A DNA stretch of 64,000 bases, from contig NZ_CP091794.1 of NCBI RefSeq assembly GCF_022024175.1, positions 1,302,001-1,366,000 on the forward strand, given 5' to 3'. This document shows, piece by piece, positions 34,832 through 43,425 of this stretch. Position 1 is the stretch's first letter, and each line of letters starts with the position of its first letter. The DNA is from Prevotella communis. Its GTDB lineage: Bacteria; Bacteroidota; Bacteroidia; Bacteroidales; Bacteroidaceae. Position numbers and translations under genes: made by a program. The notes beneath the pieces are model-generated. The model searched no databases, had not been told where the DNA came from, and saw only the letters and a program-made list of their open reading frames with translations.

Positions 34832-34835
34832 AATT

Positions 34836-37727
34836 CTAATGTTTTTCTTTATCCATGCAAAAAGCATGCCAAGCAAAACTGGTGTTCTGCTGGGCAAAAC
34901 TGTCGAAGGCTGCTTTTCCACTGTTTCCATAGCAGAAGAGGCCTACGCGGATGCCTTTCCAATAGCCGGCACGCATGGGGAATGCGTCGCCCGCTTGGAT
35001 GAAACGGGTGCCATCGGTGCTGTAGGAGAACTGGTGACGATTAGCCTGACAGTCGTTGTTAATGCGCACCCAGAGCTTCTGGAACTTACCCTTCTGAATG
35101 ACTTCACGCTTGCCTTGAGACTCAATGAAAATGCCGTCTTTACAGAGGCCGATGCCATGAAATGTCTTGCCACTGCAGAAGAGACCGGCATAGCAGTTGC
35201 CCGACGCGGTGAATAGGGTGGTGCTCTCGCTCTGATATCCAATGACCTTCTGCGTGAGCATATTCCTACAGAGTTTCAGACTATCAGCGGGCTGGGCTTT
35301 TAGCGTAAGCCAGCCTTTTTTCTCCTTCAAGCTCCAGTGGGTGTCAACGGGATTGTGGTTCCACTGCCATTGCAGACCTAGTGTGGATGATGAAAATTCA
35401 TCGTCTGTTTGTGGGAGAAATTGCAAGGATGAAGTTATCGGCTTCTGCCATTCAGAAACGGGTTCACCAATACCATTGCCATCATAATCGACTCCCATGA
35501 GGGGCCAATCGTCCTGCCAGCGAACGGGTTGCAGGTGAACCACGCGCCCTAAGACGGGCGTTTCCTGGAAATGGTAAAACCACCAGGTGTCATCGGGGGT
35601 ATCGACCAAGGCACCCTGATGAGGGCCGTTGATGGAGGTAGAACCCTGTTCGAGCACGATTTTTCGCTCGTAGGGTCCATAGATATTCTTGGCTCTCAGT
35701 ACTGTCTGCCAACCAGTTCCTACACCGCCCTCGGGGATGATGAGGTAGTAATAGCCATTACGCTTCATGAACTTAGTGCCTTCGGCGATAGGACCTTCAT
35801 AGACGGTGGTACCCTCGTCGAGCAGTTGTTTGCCATCGGCCGACATCCGATGTACGATGATAGGACCTGCACCATGTTTGCTGCGACCTAAATAGGCTTG
35901 TCCGTCCTCATCCCAGAATGGGCAGGGATCTTCCCATTTGACCACGCGTCTGACCAGGTGAAGGGGTGCCCAAGGGCCGTGCGGGTCTTTTGCGGTAGTC
36001 ATATAAAGTCCCTCTTCTGGGGTACAGAAATAGACGTAGAAGAGACCATCGTGATAGCGGATGGCAGGTGCCCACGAACCACCGGCGTAATGCTTGTTCT
36101 CGTCCCATCCAGGCTCGTTGAAGCGACTGTATATCTGACTGGTATACTGCCAATTAATCATATCGTCTGATTCCAATACCTGCATGCCGAGGAAATGAAA
36201 ATCGGATGCTACCATATAGTATTTCTTGCCAACACGAATGACGTCAGGATCGGAGAAGTCGGCATTGAGCACGGGATTCTTGTAGGTGCCGTTACCTTGG
36301 TCGCCCCAGCCCTCTGTATCGCTGCGCACAAAGTCGGGACGTACATCGGGGGCATCAGTCCTAATGTCGATGTTATTGAAATGTACATTACGGGTGTGTC
36401 GCAGATAAAAACCCTTAGCAGGCAGGTTGCCCCACATAGTGGCCTCGGGGTAGGCTTTTTCCTTTTCGTTAGCTATGGAGTCGTTGATGGCCTTGAGGTC
36501 GATTTCGTTCACGCCTCCCTGATGTTGGATGGTGATATTCGATAGCCATATGTTGCGCACTGGATAGCCTGGCAGACCTGTGATAGAACAGCCCACAGGA
36601 CCAGCATTCCGAATATGGAAGTTTTCCAAACGGATACCGTCAATACGACCTACGTGGTTTATGGGAATCAGTTCGGTGATGGTGTCATCATTGCCCGTGC
36701 CACTGAGCGCTTTCCCTGCTTCTTTCAATTTATAACCTCGTCCGCGATTGCCTAAACGGATAAAGATGGGCGACTCGGTGCCTTCAACAGTGAAGTCTGA
36801 TGCGCTGACATTCTCGAGCATTCCACCATCCACAATCTCCAATGAGAGGGCCGACGTTCCAATTTTAGAAGGAGCACCAAAGAACTGACTTGACTGGTCG
36901 CTGCTGGGTTTAACCACGATACCTGAAATATTGATATTGCGGAAGCCTCCATTGGTCTCTGTTCCCAGTTTTACGGCGTTGCAATGGCTGGATATCACGC
37001 AGTCACAGATTCGGATATTTTCGCAGAGACGAGGTGAAGTGCTCTTCAGTGTGATACCATCGTCGTCGCTATCGGCTATAATGTCTCTGACAATGACTTC
37101 ATGACAGCCATCGATATCAAGCGCGTCATTGTTGTAGTTGTTGCGATTGAACACCTTGATGCCTTCTATTCTTACGCGGTCGCAGGCCAGATAGTGTTGC
37201 ATCCAGCAACCGGAGTTCTTAAGGGTGATGTCCTTGATGGTGATATCCTGACTTTGGATGAAACGGATGAGGTGGGGACGAGTGATGCCCTCGTCGTTCC
37301 AGGTGAGTTTCTTGAAGGCGCGACCTTGTCCGTCGATGGTGCCAAAGCCATCAATCACTACGTTTTTCACGTTGTCGGCATAAATCAACTGGATGGTTGA
37401 GGTCTGCGTGCGCAATGATACGTAATCAGACTTCATAGGCAGATACTCCTTCAGGTCCGTGCTACCAAAGAGCGTAGCCCCTTGTTCCAGATAGAGGTTT
37501 ACACCTGATTTCAGTACGATAGAGCCAATTTTATATTGGCCGGTGGGTACTACCACTCTGCCGCCTCCCGCCTTCGCACAGTCGTCAATTGCCTGCTGCA
37601 CGGCTTTTGTACTGAGCATTGTGGTATCCGTTTTTGCGCCATATGCCACAATATTATAATCACGTGCCTCTGCCTTTCCTGCCCATAGTGACAGGATGAG
37701 CGTAGTCATCAAAATAGTTTTCCTCAT
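34836..37727 (-). CDS. GH28-GH43 two-domain pectin-degrading enzyme
   Basis: From ATG 37727 the product is 963 residues with a signal peptide (about 1-21, MRKTILMTTLILSLWAGKAE). The N-terminal half (22-470) is a GH28-like beta-helix: DYNIVAYGAKTD, then NNDALDIDG, DSDDDGITLKS and SHCNAVKLGTET. From about 500 a GH43 propeller follows with FSDPDVIRVGKKYYMV, GSWAPAIRYHDG and PIAEGTKFMKRNGYYYL, then a C-terminal beta-sandwich (about 780-963). Such a fusion suggests joint cleavage of a pectic backbone and arabinose or xylose side chains, outside the cytoplasm. It sits 4 bp upstream of grpE, an odd place for a polysaccharide enzyme. Confidence 0.9.
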   Translation of the reverse strand: MRKTILMTTLILSLWAGKAEARDYNIVAYGAKTDTTMLSTKAVQQAIDDCAKAGGGRVVVPTGQYKIGSIVLKSGVNLYLEQGATLFGSTDLKEYLPMKSDYVSLRTQTSTIQLIYADNVKNVVIDGFGTIDGQGRAFKKLTWNDEGITRPHLIRFIQSQDITIKDITLKNSGCWMQHYLACDRVRIEGIKVFNRNNYNNDALDIDGCHEVIVRDIIADSDDDGITLKSTSPRLCENIRICDCVISSHCNAVKLGTETNGGFRNINISGIVVKPSSDQSSQFFGAPSKIGTSALSLEIVDGGMLENVSASDFTVEGTESPIFIRLGNRGRGYKLKEAGKALSGTGNDDTITELIPINHVGRIDGIRLENFHIRNAGPVGCSITGLPGYPVRNIWLSNITIQHQGGVNEIDLKAINDSIANEKEKAYPEATMWGNLPAKGFYLRHTRNVHFNNIDIRTDAPDVRPDFVRSDTEGWGDQGNGTYKNPVLNADFSDPDVIRVGKKYYMVASDFHFLGMQVLESDDMINWQYTSQIYSRFNEPGWDENKHYAGGSWAPAIRYHDGLFYVYFCTPEEGLYMTTAKDPHGPWAPLHLVRRVVKWEDPCPFWDEDGQAYLGRSKHGAGPIIVHRMSADGKQLLDEGTTVYEGPIAEGTKFMKRNGYYYLIIPEGGVGTGWQTVLRAKNIYGPYERKIVLEQGSTSINGPHQGALVDTPDDTWWFYHFQETPVLGRVVHLQPVRWQDDWPLMGVDYDGNGIGEPVSEWQKPITSSLQFLPQTDDEFSSSTLGLQWQWNHNPVDTHWSLKEKKGWLTLKAQPADSLKLCRNMLTQKVIGYQSESTTLFTASGNCYAGLFCSGKTFHGIGLCKDGIFIESQGKREVIQKGKFQKLWVRINNDCQANRHQFSYSTDGTRFIQAGDAFPMRAGYWKGIRVGLFCYGNSGKAAFDSFAQQNTSFAWHAFCMDKEKH

Positions 37728-37746
37728 TATTATTTTGTTTATGTGT

Positions 37747-37755
37747 GCAAAGGTA
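37747..37755 (-). promoter_or_regulatory. -7 element for the GH28-GH43 gene
   Basis: TACCTTTGC on the minus strand, 20 bp before the ATG at 37727. A matching -33 box is not evident. Confidence 0.45.
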
Positions 37756-37775
37756 ATATTTTTTATTTTGTTTCC

Positions 37776-37807
37776 TTTGCCTAATAATGATATTTTTTTA
37801 CCTTTGC
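37776..37807 (+). promoter_or_regulatory. Promoter for the lipoprotein gene
   Basis: TTTG (37776-37779), 19 bp, TACCTTTGC (37799-37807), 27 bp before the ATG at 37835. It is divergent to the GH28-GH43 -7 element. Confidence 0.7.
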
Positions 37808-37834
37808 ATACAGATTTAAACTTTAACTTAAAAC

Positions 37835-38542
37835 ATGAAGGAATTTTTTGTAATCTTAGCAACCTTTGCCTTTGTGGCTTGTGGCGGAAGTAAAACACAG
37901 AAAGATAACGTTTCTGTGCAAGATGTAGATAGTATTCGGACATCATTAGTTGACTCTGCAGATAGTACAGAGAACAATACCTTCCACGTACAAGAAGATA
38001 CATTAAAACAATTAAATGCTTTCGCCTCATTCACAGAAACACAGCCGGAATCAGTCAAAGAACTTATTGCAGGTTTCAGGTTTGGAAGAAGTGTGAAACA
38101 AAATGTTGACCATGCCTATCATTTGCCAAGACTAGAGTGTGACCAGTTCCGACTGGACTTGGATAGCATTTCTTACTGTGCAACTACAGGTAAGAGCCTG
38201 TTTTATGAAGATAAGTTGTATGCATTTAACGTCTACATAACATGGCGTTATCATGGTTTGGAGGATTTGGCAGACCTGACTAAAGCGGATTTTGATTCGC
38301 TTGCAACTTATTTCAAGAGCGTATATGGTTCAGATTCAAATAAATATATGTATACGGAGGCGGATACAGCTGATATATTATCTTTTTCTACTCATCATTG
38401 GAGAAAGAAAAATCTATACTTCCGTCTCTATTGGATTCCTGAAAACATAGAAGGAGCAAATGTAATAGGTATGGAATTTATCAATGGCCCTGTTTATCGT
38501 AAGGCATTGATAGAGCAGGAGAAAAGATTGAGCCCACGTTAA
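37835..38542 (+). CDS. Lipoprotein of unknown function
   Basis: This 235-residue protein starts MKEFFVILATFAFVACGGSK, a lipoprotein signal with Cys16 as the lipidation site. A Ser/Thr/Asp-rich linker (about 20-65) leads to a domain of about 165 residues with no motif I know. The region is AT-richer than its neighbours. It has its own promoter, and its last codons form one arm of a terminator hairpin. Confidence 0.8.
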   Translation: MKEFFVILATFAFVACGGSKTQKDNVSVQDVDSIRTSLVDSADSTENNTFHVQEDTLKQLNAFASFTETQPESVKELIAGFRFGRSVKQNVDHAYHLPRLECDQFRLDLDSISYCATTGKSLFYEDKLYAFNVYITWRYHGLEDLADLTKADFDSLATYFKSVYGSDSNKYMYTEADTADILSFSTHHWRKKNLYFRLYWIPENIEGANVIGMEFINGPVYRKALIEQEKRLSPR

Positions 38543-38555
38543 GAGGTGGGCTCAA
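38528..38555. terminator. Terminator shared by the lipoprotein and SDR genes
   Basis: A perfect 10-bp stem TTGAGCCCAC (38528-38537) / GTGGGCTCAA (38546-38555). The lipoprotein stop TAA (38540-38542) lies in the loop. On the minus strand the hairpin is followed by TCTTTTTCT, serving the SDR gene. Confidence 0.7.
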
Positions 38556-38562
38556 TAAGATT

Positions 38563-39273
38563 TTACTCTTCTACGATAGGATAGAGTTCGATGAACTCAC
38601 CCTGATGATTTTGTCCGTCATTAATCAGTTCGGCTGTTTTCTGACCTACAGTCTCGATATCGTGGAAACCAGGCAGAGACATGTTGCCATTCAGGTCGGT
38701 GGTAGTGGGACCTGGGTGTACTGAGAAAATCTCTACGGGCGTATTGCTCTGTTGGAATTCTATTGCCATCACGCCCATCATGGCATTCAGGGCGGCCTTG
38801 CTGGCAACATAAGCCAAAGGATGCCAGTAGGGACTGATTTCTGAAGGCACGGTGATATTCACAATGCGACCATTATTGTTCGCTAATACTGGGAGCAAGG
38901 CTTTTGTTAGCGCCCATGTGCCGATGAAGTTCACATCCAGTGTTTCGCGGATATCGTTCAATTCCGTGTGAGCGCTATCTACACTCATGTCGCCAGGAAT
39001 GCCAGCATTGTTGACAAGGAGTGAAAGGTTGGGGTAATTCTCGCTGATTTCTTTTGTAGCCTGATTGATACCATTCAGGTCCTTCAGTTCGATATTCACA
39101 TAGCCCAGTACGTTGACGCCAGCAGCTTTCAGTTCGCAGATGGCTTTCTCAGCACGCTGCTCGTCGCGTGCACTGATTATCACGTTCCATCCGCTTAGGC
39201 CCAGATGCTTTGCAATGCCAAAGCCGATGCCTTTGTTGGCACCTGTCACCAAAACAATCTTTTCGTTTGCCAT
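38563..39273 (-). CDS. Short-chain dehydrogenase/reductase
   Basis: This 236-residue oxidoreductase has the NAD(P) motif VTGANKGIGFGIAKHL (about 8-23), the NNAG motif (LLVNNAGIPG near 88) and the YxxxK active site in YVASKAAL (about 156). It resembles carbonyl-reductase-like SDRs; the Arg after ISARDE favours NADPH. Substrate unknown. It is a single gene ending at the shared terminator. Confidence 0.9.
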   Translation of the reverse strand: MANEKIVLVTGANKGIGFGIAKHLGLSGWNVIISARDEQRAEKAICELKAAGVNVLGYVNIELKDLNGINQATKEISENYPNLSLLVNNAGIPGDMSVDSAHTELNDIRETLDVNFIGTWALTKALLPVLANNNGRIVNITVPSEISPYWHPLAYVASKAALNAMMGVMAIEFQQSNTPVEIFSVHPGPTTTDLNGNMSLPGFHDIETVGQKTAELINDGQNHQGEFIELYPIVEE

Positions 39274-39399
39274 TTTTTTTCTGTTTTAATAAAGTTTTTG
39301 CAAAGGAACTCATTTATCTCTGTACCACCAAACATTGTTCCTATCATGCAAAAAAGAACTACAATTTGGGTAAGTAAAATGAAATAAATGCTTTTTTGT

Positions 39400-39430
39400 T
39401 TTGCGTTTCAATTGGTTTGCACTACCTTTG
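39400..39430 (+). promoter_or_regulatory. Promoter for thyA-folA
   Basis: TTTG (39400-39403), 19 bp, TACCTTTG (39423-39430), 24 bp before the thyA ATG. Confidence 0.7.
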
Positions 39431-39454
39431 TGCCATAAAAACATCAAAACTTAA

Positions 39455-40249
39455 ATGAAACAATACCTTGACATACTGGATCGCATCCTAAAAGAGGGGA
39501 CGCAGAAAGGTGACCGTACGGGTACGGGCACACTGAGCATCTTTGGTACGCAGAGTCGTTATGACCTAAGTAAGGGATTTCCTCTTCTCACTACAAAGAA
39601 GTTGCACCTCAAGTCGATTATCTACGAATTGCTGTGGTTTCTTAATGGCGACACAAATGTGAAATACTTGCAGGATAACGGTGTAAGGATATGGAATGAA
39701 TGGGCTGATGAGAACGGCGAACTTGGACCCGTCTATGGGCACCAATGGCGCTCTTGGCCAGACTACGACGGAGGTACGATAGACCAAATAAAGTATGTGG
39801 TGGATCAGATTAAGAATAATCCTAATTCGCGACGTATGATTGTATCGGCGTGGAACGTGGCTGAGGTGAACAAGATGGCGTTGCCTCCTTGTCACACGAT
39901 TTTCCAGTTCTACGTGGCCGACGGCAAGTTGTCATTGCAGCTATATCAGCGTAGTGCAGATACCTTCCTGGGTGTACCGTTTAACATCGCATCGTATGCC
40001 CTGTTGTGTATGATGATGGCACAGGTGTGTGGACTGAAACCTGGTGAGTTCATTCATACTACAGGCGATACTCATCTGTATCTGAACCATTTGGAACAGG
40101 CCCGCTTGCAGCTCACGCGTGAGCCTCGACCTCTGCCCACAATGAAGATTAATCCCGACGTGAAGAGTATTTTCGACTTCAAGTATGAGGACTTCCAATT
40201 AGAGAATTATGATCCCTGGCCACATATTAAAGCAGAGGTAAGCGTATGA
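39455..40249 (+). CDS. thyA: Thymidylate synthase
   Basis: This 264-residue enzyme makes dTMP from dUMP and methylene-tetrahydrofolate. It shows [13 protein letters not shown], the [14 protein letters not shown] helix, the catalytic Cys in [12 protein letters not shown], and the nucleotide-binding [15 protein letters not shown]. The length is identical to that of E. coli ThyA. Its stop overlaps the folA start by 4 bp (ATGA), so folate recycling is translationally coupled. Confidence 0.98.
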   Translation: MKQYLDILDRILKEGTQKGDRTGTGTLSIFGTQSRYDLSKGFPLLTTKKLHLKSIIYELLWFLNGDTNVKYLQDNGVRIWNEWADENGELGPVYGHQWRSWPDYDGGTIDQIKYVVDQIKNNPNSRRMIVSAWNVAEVNKMALPPCHTIFQFYVADGKLSLQLYQRSADTFLGVPFNIASYALLCMMMAQVCGLKPGEFIHTTGDTHLYLNHLEQARLQLTREPRPLPTMKINPDVKSIFDFKYEDFQLENYDPWPHIKAEVSV

Positions 40250-40728
40250 TATCAATGATTGCCGCCGTAGCGAAGAATCGCGCTATTGGCTTTGAGAATA
40301 AACTGATTTACTGGTTGCCCAATGACCTAAAGCGTTTTAAGGCTTTGACAACGGGACACACCATTGTGATGGGACGTAAGACGTTTGAGAGTCTGCCAAA
40401 AGGGGCTCTTCCTAATCGCAGGAACTGCGTGCTGACAAAGAGTTCTAAAGAACTTCCAGGTTGTGACTGCTTTGATAGTTGGGACGACTTTTTCAAGAGT
40501 TGCAAGCCTGATGAGGATATCTATATCATTGGGGGCGCCAGCCTTTATACAAACCTGTTGGACAAGGCCGACCGTCTCTGTCTGACGGAGATTGACGATA
40601 CACCTGCGCAAGCCGATACGTTTTTCCCTGAATATGAGGAAGACTGGCAAGAAAAATGGCGCGAAGATCACCCCGCGGATGATCGTCACGCCTATCCTTA
40701 TGCGTTTGTTGACTATGTAAGACGTTAA
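40246..40728 (+). CDS. folA: Dihydrofolate reductase
   Basis: This 160-residue enzyme regenerates tetrahydrofolate. It shows [17 protein letters not shown], the WxxPxDL-like segment [11 protein letters not shown] with the acidic residue, [13 protein letters not shown], and the cofactor loop [13 protein letters not shown]. It overlaps thyA by 4 bp and ends convergent with the Lrp-type gene. Confidence 0.97.
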   Translation: MISMIAAVAKNRAIGFENKLIYWLPNDLKRFKALTTGHTIVMGRKTFESLPKGALPNRRNCVLTKSSKELPGCDCFDSWDDFFKSCKPDEDIYIIGGASLYTNLLDKADRLCLTEIDDTPAQADTFFPEYEEDWQEKWREDHPADDRHAYPYAFVDYVRR

Positions 40729-40755
40729 GACTATCTCACATCAGCCCATCTTACA

Positions 40756-41235
40756 TTAGTCATCAAGGTCTACCATGTCCATTACGGGCAACTGTCTCTC
40801 GAAGGCTGAGTGAAATGAAATCAGCGTCTGCGAACTGCTAAGTCCTAAAGGCTGCAGTTTGTCATGGATGATGGTGAGCAGATGGTGATTGTTCTGAGCA
40901 TAAATCTTAATAAACATATCGAAATTTCCCGTGGTGTAATGGCATTCCGTTACCTCGGGAATTTTCTTTAGTTCCTCTAATACTTGGTCAAAATCCTCAG
41001 GATTTTTCAGGTTCAAACCAATGAAGGCACAGGTCTCATAACCCACCTTCTCAGGGTCGATAAGGAACTGTGAGCCTTTCAGGATACCGATATTGGTCAA
41101 TTTCTGGATGCGCTGGTGAATGGCTGCTCCACTCACGTCACATACACGTGCTACTTCTAGAAAAGGAATACGTGCGTCGGCGGCGACAAGCTTCAGAATC
41201 TGCTTGTCCAGTCTGTCAAGTTTTTCTTTTGCCAT
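40756..41235 (-). CDS. Lrp/AsnC family transcriptional regulator
   Basis: This 159-residue protein has an N-terminal winged helix-turn-helix (LDRLDKQILKLVAADARIPF, then VARVCDVSGAAIHQRIQKL) and a C-terminal RAM/ligand-binding domain (CAFIGLNL, VTECHYTTGNFDMFIKI). Such regulators sense amino acids as octamers. It is the last gene of the exbB-exbD-exbD run, 17 bp after the second exbD, an unusual grouping. Its targets are unknown; the ilv genes are candidates only in general terms. Confidence 0.92.
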   Translation of the reverse strand: MAKEKLDRLDKQILKLVAADARIPFLEVARVCDVSGAAIHQRIQKLTNIGILKGSQFLIDPEKVGYETCAFIGLNLKNPEDFDQVLEELKKIPEVTECHYTTGNFDMFIKIYAQNNHHLLTIIHDKLQPLGLSSSQTLISFHSAFERQLPVMDMVDLDD

Positions 41236-41252
41236 ATTCTTAATTTTAAATC

Positions 41253-41717
41253 TTAATTCTTGTTTGTTTTCTCTACTGCTGAATAATTGATTTTTAGTGC
41301 AAACGATTGTTGCAAGGCTTCTTTAATTTGAGCTATCATGCCGAATGGTACGTCGCGGTCGGCCTTGATGGAGACTGTCATTCTGGGTTGGTCTTCTGAA
41401 TTCATCTGGGCTTTCTCGGTTTCCACGAAGGCTTTGATGTCCGACATGGTGGCCAGTTTGTTGTTTAGTTGGATATAGAAACTATCGGCCGGTTGACCTG
41501 GTACACGACCTACGTAGATGGTGCTGACTGATGACTTGTGAGTCAGCTTTCGTACTTCTGTTCCCTTGGGCACATCGTAACGCACCTGTAAGTCGACATC
41601 CCTCATGTGGGTGACAATCATGAAGAAGAAGAGCACGGTGAATATCAGGTCGGGTAGGGCTGCTGTATTCAGACCTGGCATCTCATGTTTCTTTCTGCGA
41701 AAAACTCCACGTTTCAT
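41253..41717 (-). CDS. ExbD-like biopolymer transport protein (second copy)
   Basis: This 154-residue protein has one membrane helix (about 20-40) with the conserved Asp in LPDLIFTVLFFFMIVTHM, which carries protons in ExbD/TolR. The periplasmic domain follows. It starts at 41717, overlapping the first exbD by 4 bp. With ExbB it should energise TonB-dependent outer-membrane transport; no tonB is present in this run. Confidence 0.9.
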   Translation of the reverse strand: MKRGVFRRKKHEMPGLNTAALPDLIFTVLFFFMIVTHMRDVDLQVRYDVPKGTEVRKLTHKSSVSTIYVGRVPGQPADSFYIQLNNKLATMSDIKAFVETEKAQMNSEDQPRMTVSIKADRDVPFGMIAQIKEALQQSFALKINYSAVEKTNKN

Positions 41718-42307
41718 GATGACTCACCTCCTTTCTCTTCAAGAGCCTGCTCGCTGATGCGCTGGGGATAGACCAGGGCAATGGCATCTCGCTGCTCTGC
41801 ATTACACTGAGCGTAGGGGTGCTGGAATTGTTTGAGGGCCAATTCGTTGCGTAGGTGGTTGTAGCCTGCTACCACAGCATTCTGCATCTGGAAATAGGAG
41901 TCGTAGGTAGCCTTTGGGCTGACCTCAACGATAATCACATGACGATCGCTGACCTTACAGCGTCCCAAAAGGTGCACTTCGCGTACACTCAGTTCGGGCA
42001 GGGTGGGGTCATCGGCAGTATTAGCTACGAAATCTTCTACACGCTTAGACAAATCATCGATTGCCATAGGCTCATCGTTGCAGGTGAGCTGATTGTTGGC
42101 GTTGAGTTTGAGGCAGAGGGCATTACGTTGTTTAACTACCAGTTCCTCTTCTTTCGTCAGATCATCTGGCGGAGGCAGTTGGCGAGGCAGTCCCCAGTCA
42201 GTGTCCATGGATGAGGTCACGAGGAAGAAGATCAACAGCATGAATGATATATCCGCTGTCGATGTGGTGTTCAAACCTGGCATCTCCTTTTTTTTCCTCG
42301 TAAACAT
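41714..42307 (-). CDS. ExbD-like biopolymer transport protein (first copy)
   Basis: This 197-residue ExbD homologue starts MFTRKKKEMPGLNTTSTADI and has its membrane helix at about 21-38 (ADISFMLLIFFLVTSSM) with the conserved Asp. The longer periplasmic part (40-197) binds peptidoglycan or partners in this family. It sits 12 bp after a 33-residue micro-protein gene and overlaps the second exbD by 4 bp. Confidence 0.9.
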   Translation of the reverse strand: MFTRKKKEMPGLNTTSTADISFMLLIFFLVTSSMDTDWGLPRQLPPPDDLTKEEELVVKQRNALCLKLNANNQLTCNDEPMAIDDLSKRVEDFVANTADDPTLPELSVREVHLLGRCKVSDRHVIIVEVSPKATYDSYFQMQNAVVAGYNHLRNELALKQFQHPYAQCNAEQRDAIALVYPQRISEQALEEKGGESS

Positions 42308-42319
42308 GAATCTAAACTA

Positions 42320-42421
42320 TTAGTCGTTGTGGGTGGTATATTGATGAACAATAGACCATATAACAAGACCTGCTAGGAGGCCCATCAAAATATAAATCGT
42401 ATAGAGTAGAACGTCAACCAT
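42320..42421 (-). CDS. 33-residue membrane micro-protein in the exb operon
   Basis: ATG at 42421 to TAA at 42320 encodes 33 residues beginning MVDVLLYTIYIL and ending HQYTTHND. Residues 4-26 form one membrane helix (LLYTIYILMGLLAGLVIWSI). It is set between exbB (29 bp gap) and exbD (12 bp gap) in the same direction. The reading frame, helix and tight spacing support a real gene, although it is too short for composition tests. Single-helix micro-proteins often regulate membrane complexes, so a role in the Exb motor is plausible but unproven. Confidence 0.65.
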   Translation of the reverse strand: MVDVLLYTIYILMGLLAGLVIWSIVHQYTTHND

Positions 42422-42450
42422 TTTTTTTTCTTAATGCGCTAGCAAATTAT

Positions 42451-43281
42451 TCACTTTTCACTCTTCGCTTTTACTTTTGCAAAGATATCCATCAGGTTGA
42501 TGGCTCCCTCTTCCATCTGAGTAGTCAGACGGTCAATGCGAGAGTTGACAAAGTTGTAGAACACCTGCAGAATAAGTGCCACGATGATACCAAAGATAGT
42601 GGTAATCAGGGCTACTTTCATACCTTCTGCCACGATGGTAGGACTAATGTCGCCCTCGGCCTGAATCTGGTCAAAAGCCATCACCATACCAATCACTGTA
42701 CCTAGGAATCCCAGTGAGGGAGCAATAGCAATACAGAGCTTGATCCATGAACAACCACGCTCCAGACGTGAGGTGAGCACTGTGCCATAACTGATGATGC
42801 TACGCTCGATGTCCTCAGCAGATTCGTTGATATGCATTAGTCCCTGATAGCAGACGCTGGCCACTGGACCACGGGTGTTGCGACAGATGGTCTTAGCACC
42901 TTCCACATCGCCGCTCTCTACTTTCTTCTCGATATCAGAGAGCAACTTCTTGGTGTTTACCTCGGAACGTGTCAGATAGATGATTCGCTCAATGCAAAGA
43001 GCCAAACCGATAATCAGGACAATAGCAACAAGCGACATATAACGTGGATCACCCTCAATGAATTTATTCTTCAATTCCTGATGCATCCCAATGTCTTCTG
43101 CTGCCATCTCGGCCAGTTCTGCCATATCCTCGTTGCCAATCATCTCTTCTATGGACATGTCGGCATCACTACTGTCAACCACAACGGCCTCTGTCGTCTG
43201 TTTGGTTGAATCCTGTGCATAAACAGTTTGCCCCATGAGCAGCAATCCGGCTGCAAAAAGGGCAATTGTAAGTTTTTTCAT
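42451..43281 (-). CDS. exbB: ExbB/TolQ/MotA-type proton channel protein
   Basis: This 276-residue protein has a signal-like first segment (about 1-22), an acidic periplasmic stretch (35-75), and three membrane helices (about 80-100, 185-207 and 222-245). The hallmark APSLGFLGTVIGMVMAFDQI lies in the second helix, with Thr and Gly positions of the family. It pairs with the two ExbD proteins downstream. A -7 TACCTTTGC lies upstream (43304-43312). Confidence 0.92.
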   Translation of the reverse strand: MKKLTIALFAAGLLLMGQTVYAQDSTKQTTEAVVVDSSDADMSIEEMIGNEDMAELAEMAAEDIGMHQELKNKFIEGDPRYMSLVAIVLIIGLALCIERIIYLTRSEVNTKKLLSDIEKKVESGDVEGAKTICRNTRGPVASVCYQGLMHINESAEDIERSIISYGTVLTSRLERGCSWIKLCIAIAPSLGFLGTVIGMVMAFDQIQAEGDISPTIVAEGMKVALITTIFGIIVALILQVFYNFVNSRIDRLTTQMEEGAINLMDIFAKVKAKSEK

Positions 43282-43303
43282 TCTTTCTTGTTACAATTTG
43301 GCC

Positions 43304-43312
43304 GCAAAGGTA
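43304..43312 (-). promoter_or_regulatory. -7 element for the exb operon
   Basis: TACCTTTGC on the minus strand, 22 bp before the exbB ATG at 43281. A properly spaced TTTG is not evident. Confidence 0.5.
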
Positions 43313-43343
43313 CTAAAAAAAGGTAAAAACTAAAAGTGAATGG

Positions 43344-43400
43344 GAAAAAAAATGCTACTGCCTAATATTTTTTAAATATGTATTCATATTAGACGGTAGC
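43344..43400 (-). terminator. Terminator of the GH3-GH115 operon
   Basis: On the minus strand a 15-bp stem with G-U or mismatch at two places (GCTACCGTCTAATAT pairing with ATATTAGGCAGTAGC) is followed by ATTTTTTTT at 43344-43352. It starts 25 bp beyond the GH115 stop. Confidence 0.75.
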
Positions 43401-43425
43401 AAATTATTCTTTTTTTACGTTTCTG

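Noticed and set aside
34832-34930. An N-terminal extension of GrpE from an ATG at 34930
   Set aside because: The added 33 codons overlap the end of the GH28-GH43 gene in another frame, and GrpE homologues begin at the acidic MEEKD-type start.
37728-38030. A 101-codon N-terminal extension of the GH28-GH43 enzyme
   Set aside because: It would cross the -7 element and the divergent lipoprotein gene and place the signal peptide inside the protein; ATG 37727 with MRKTILMTTL is the natural start.
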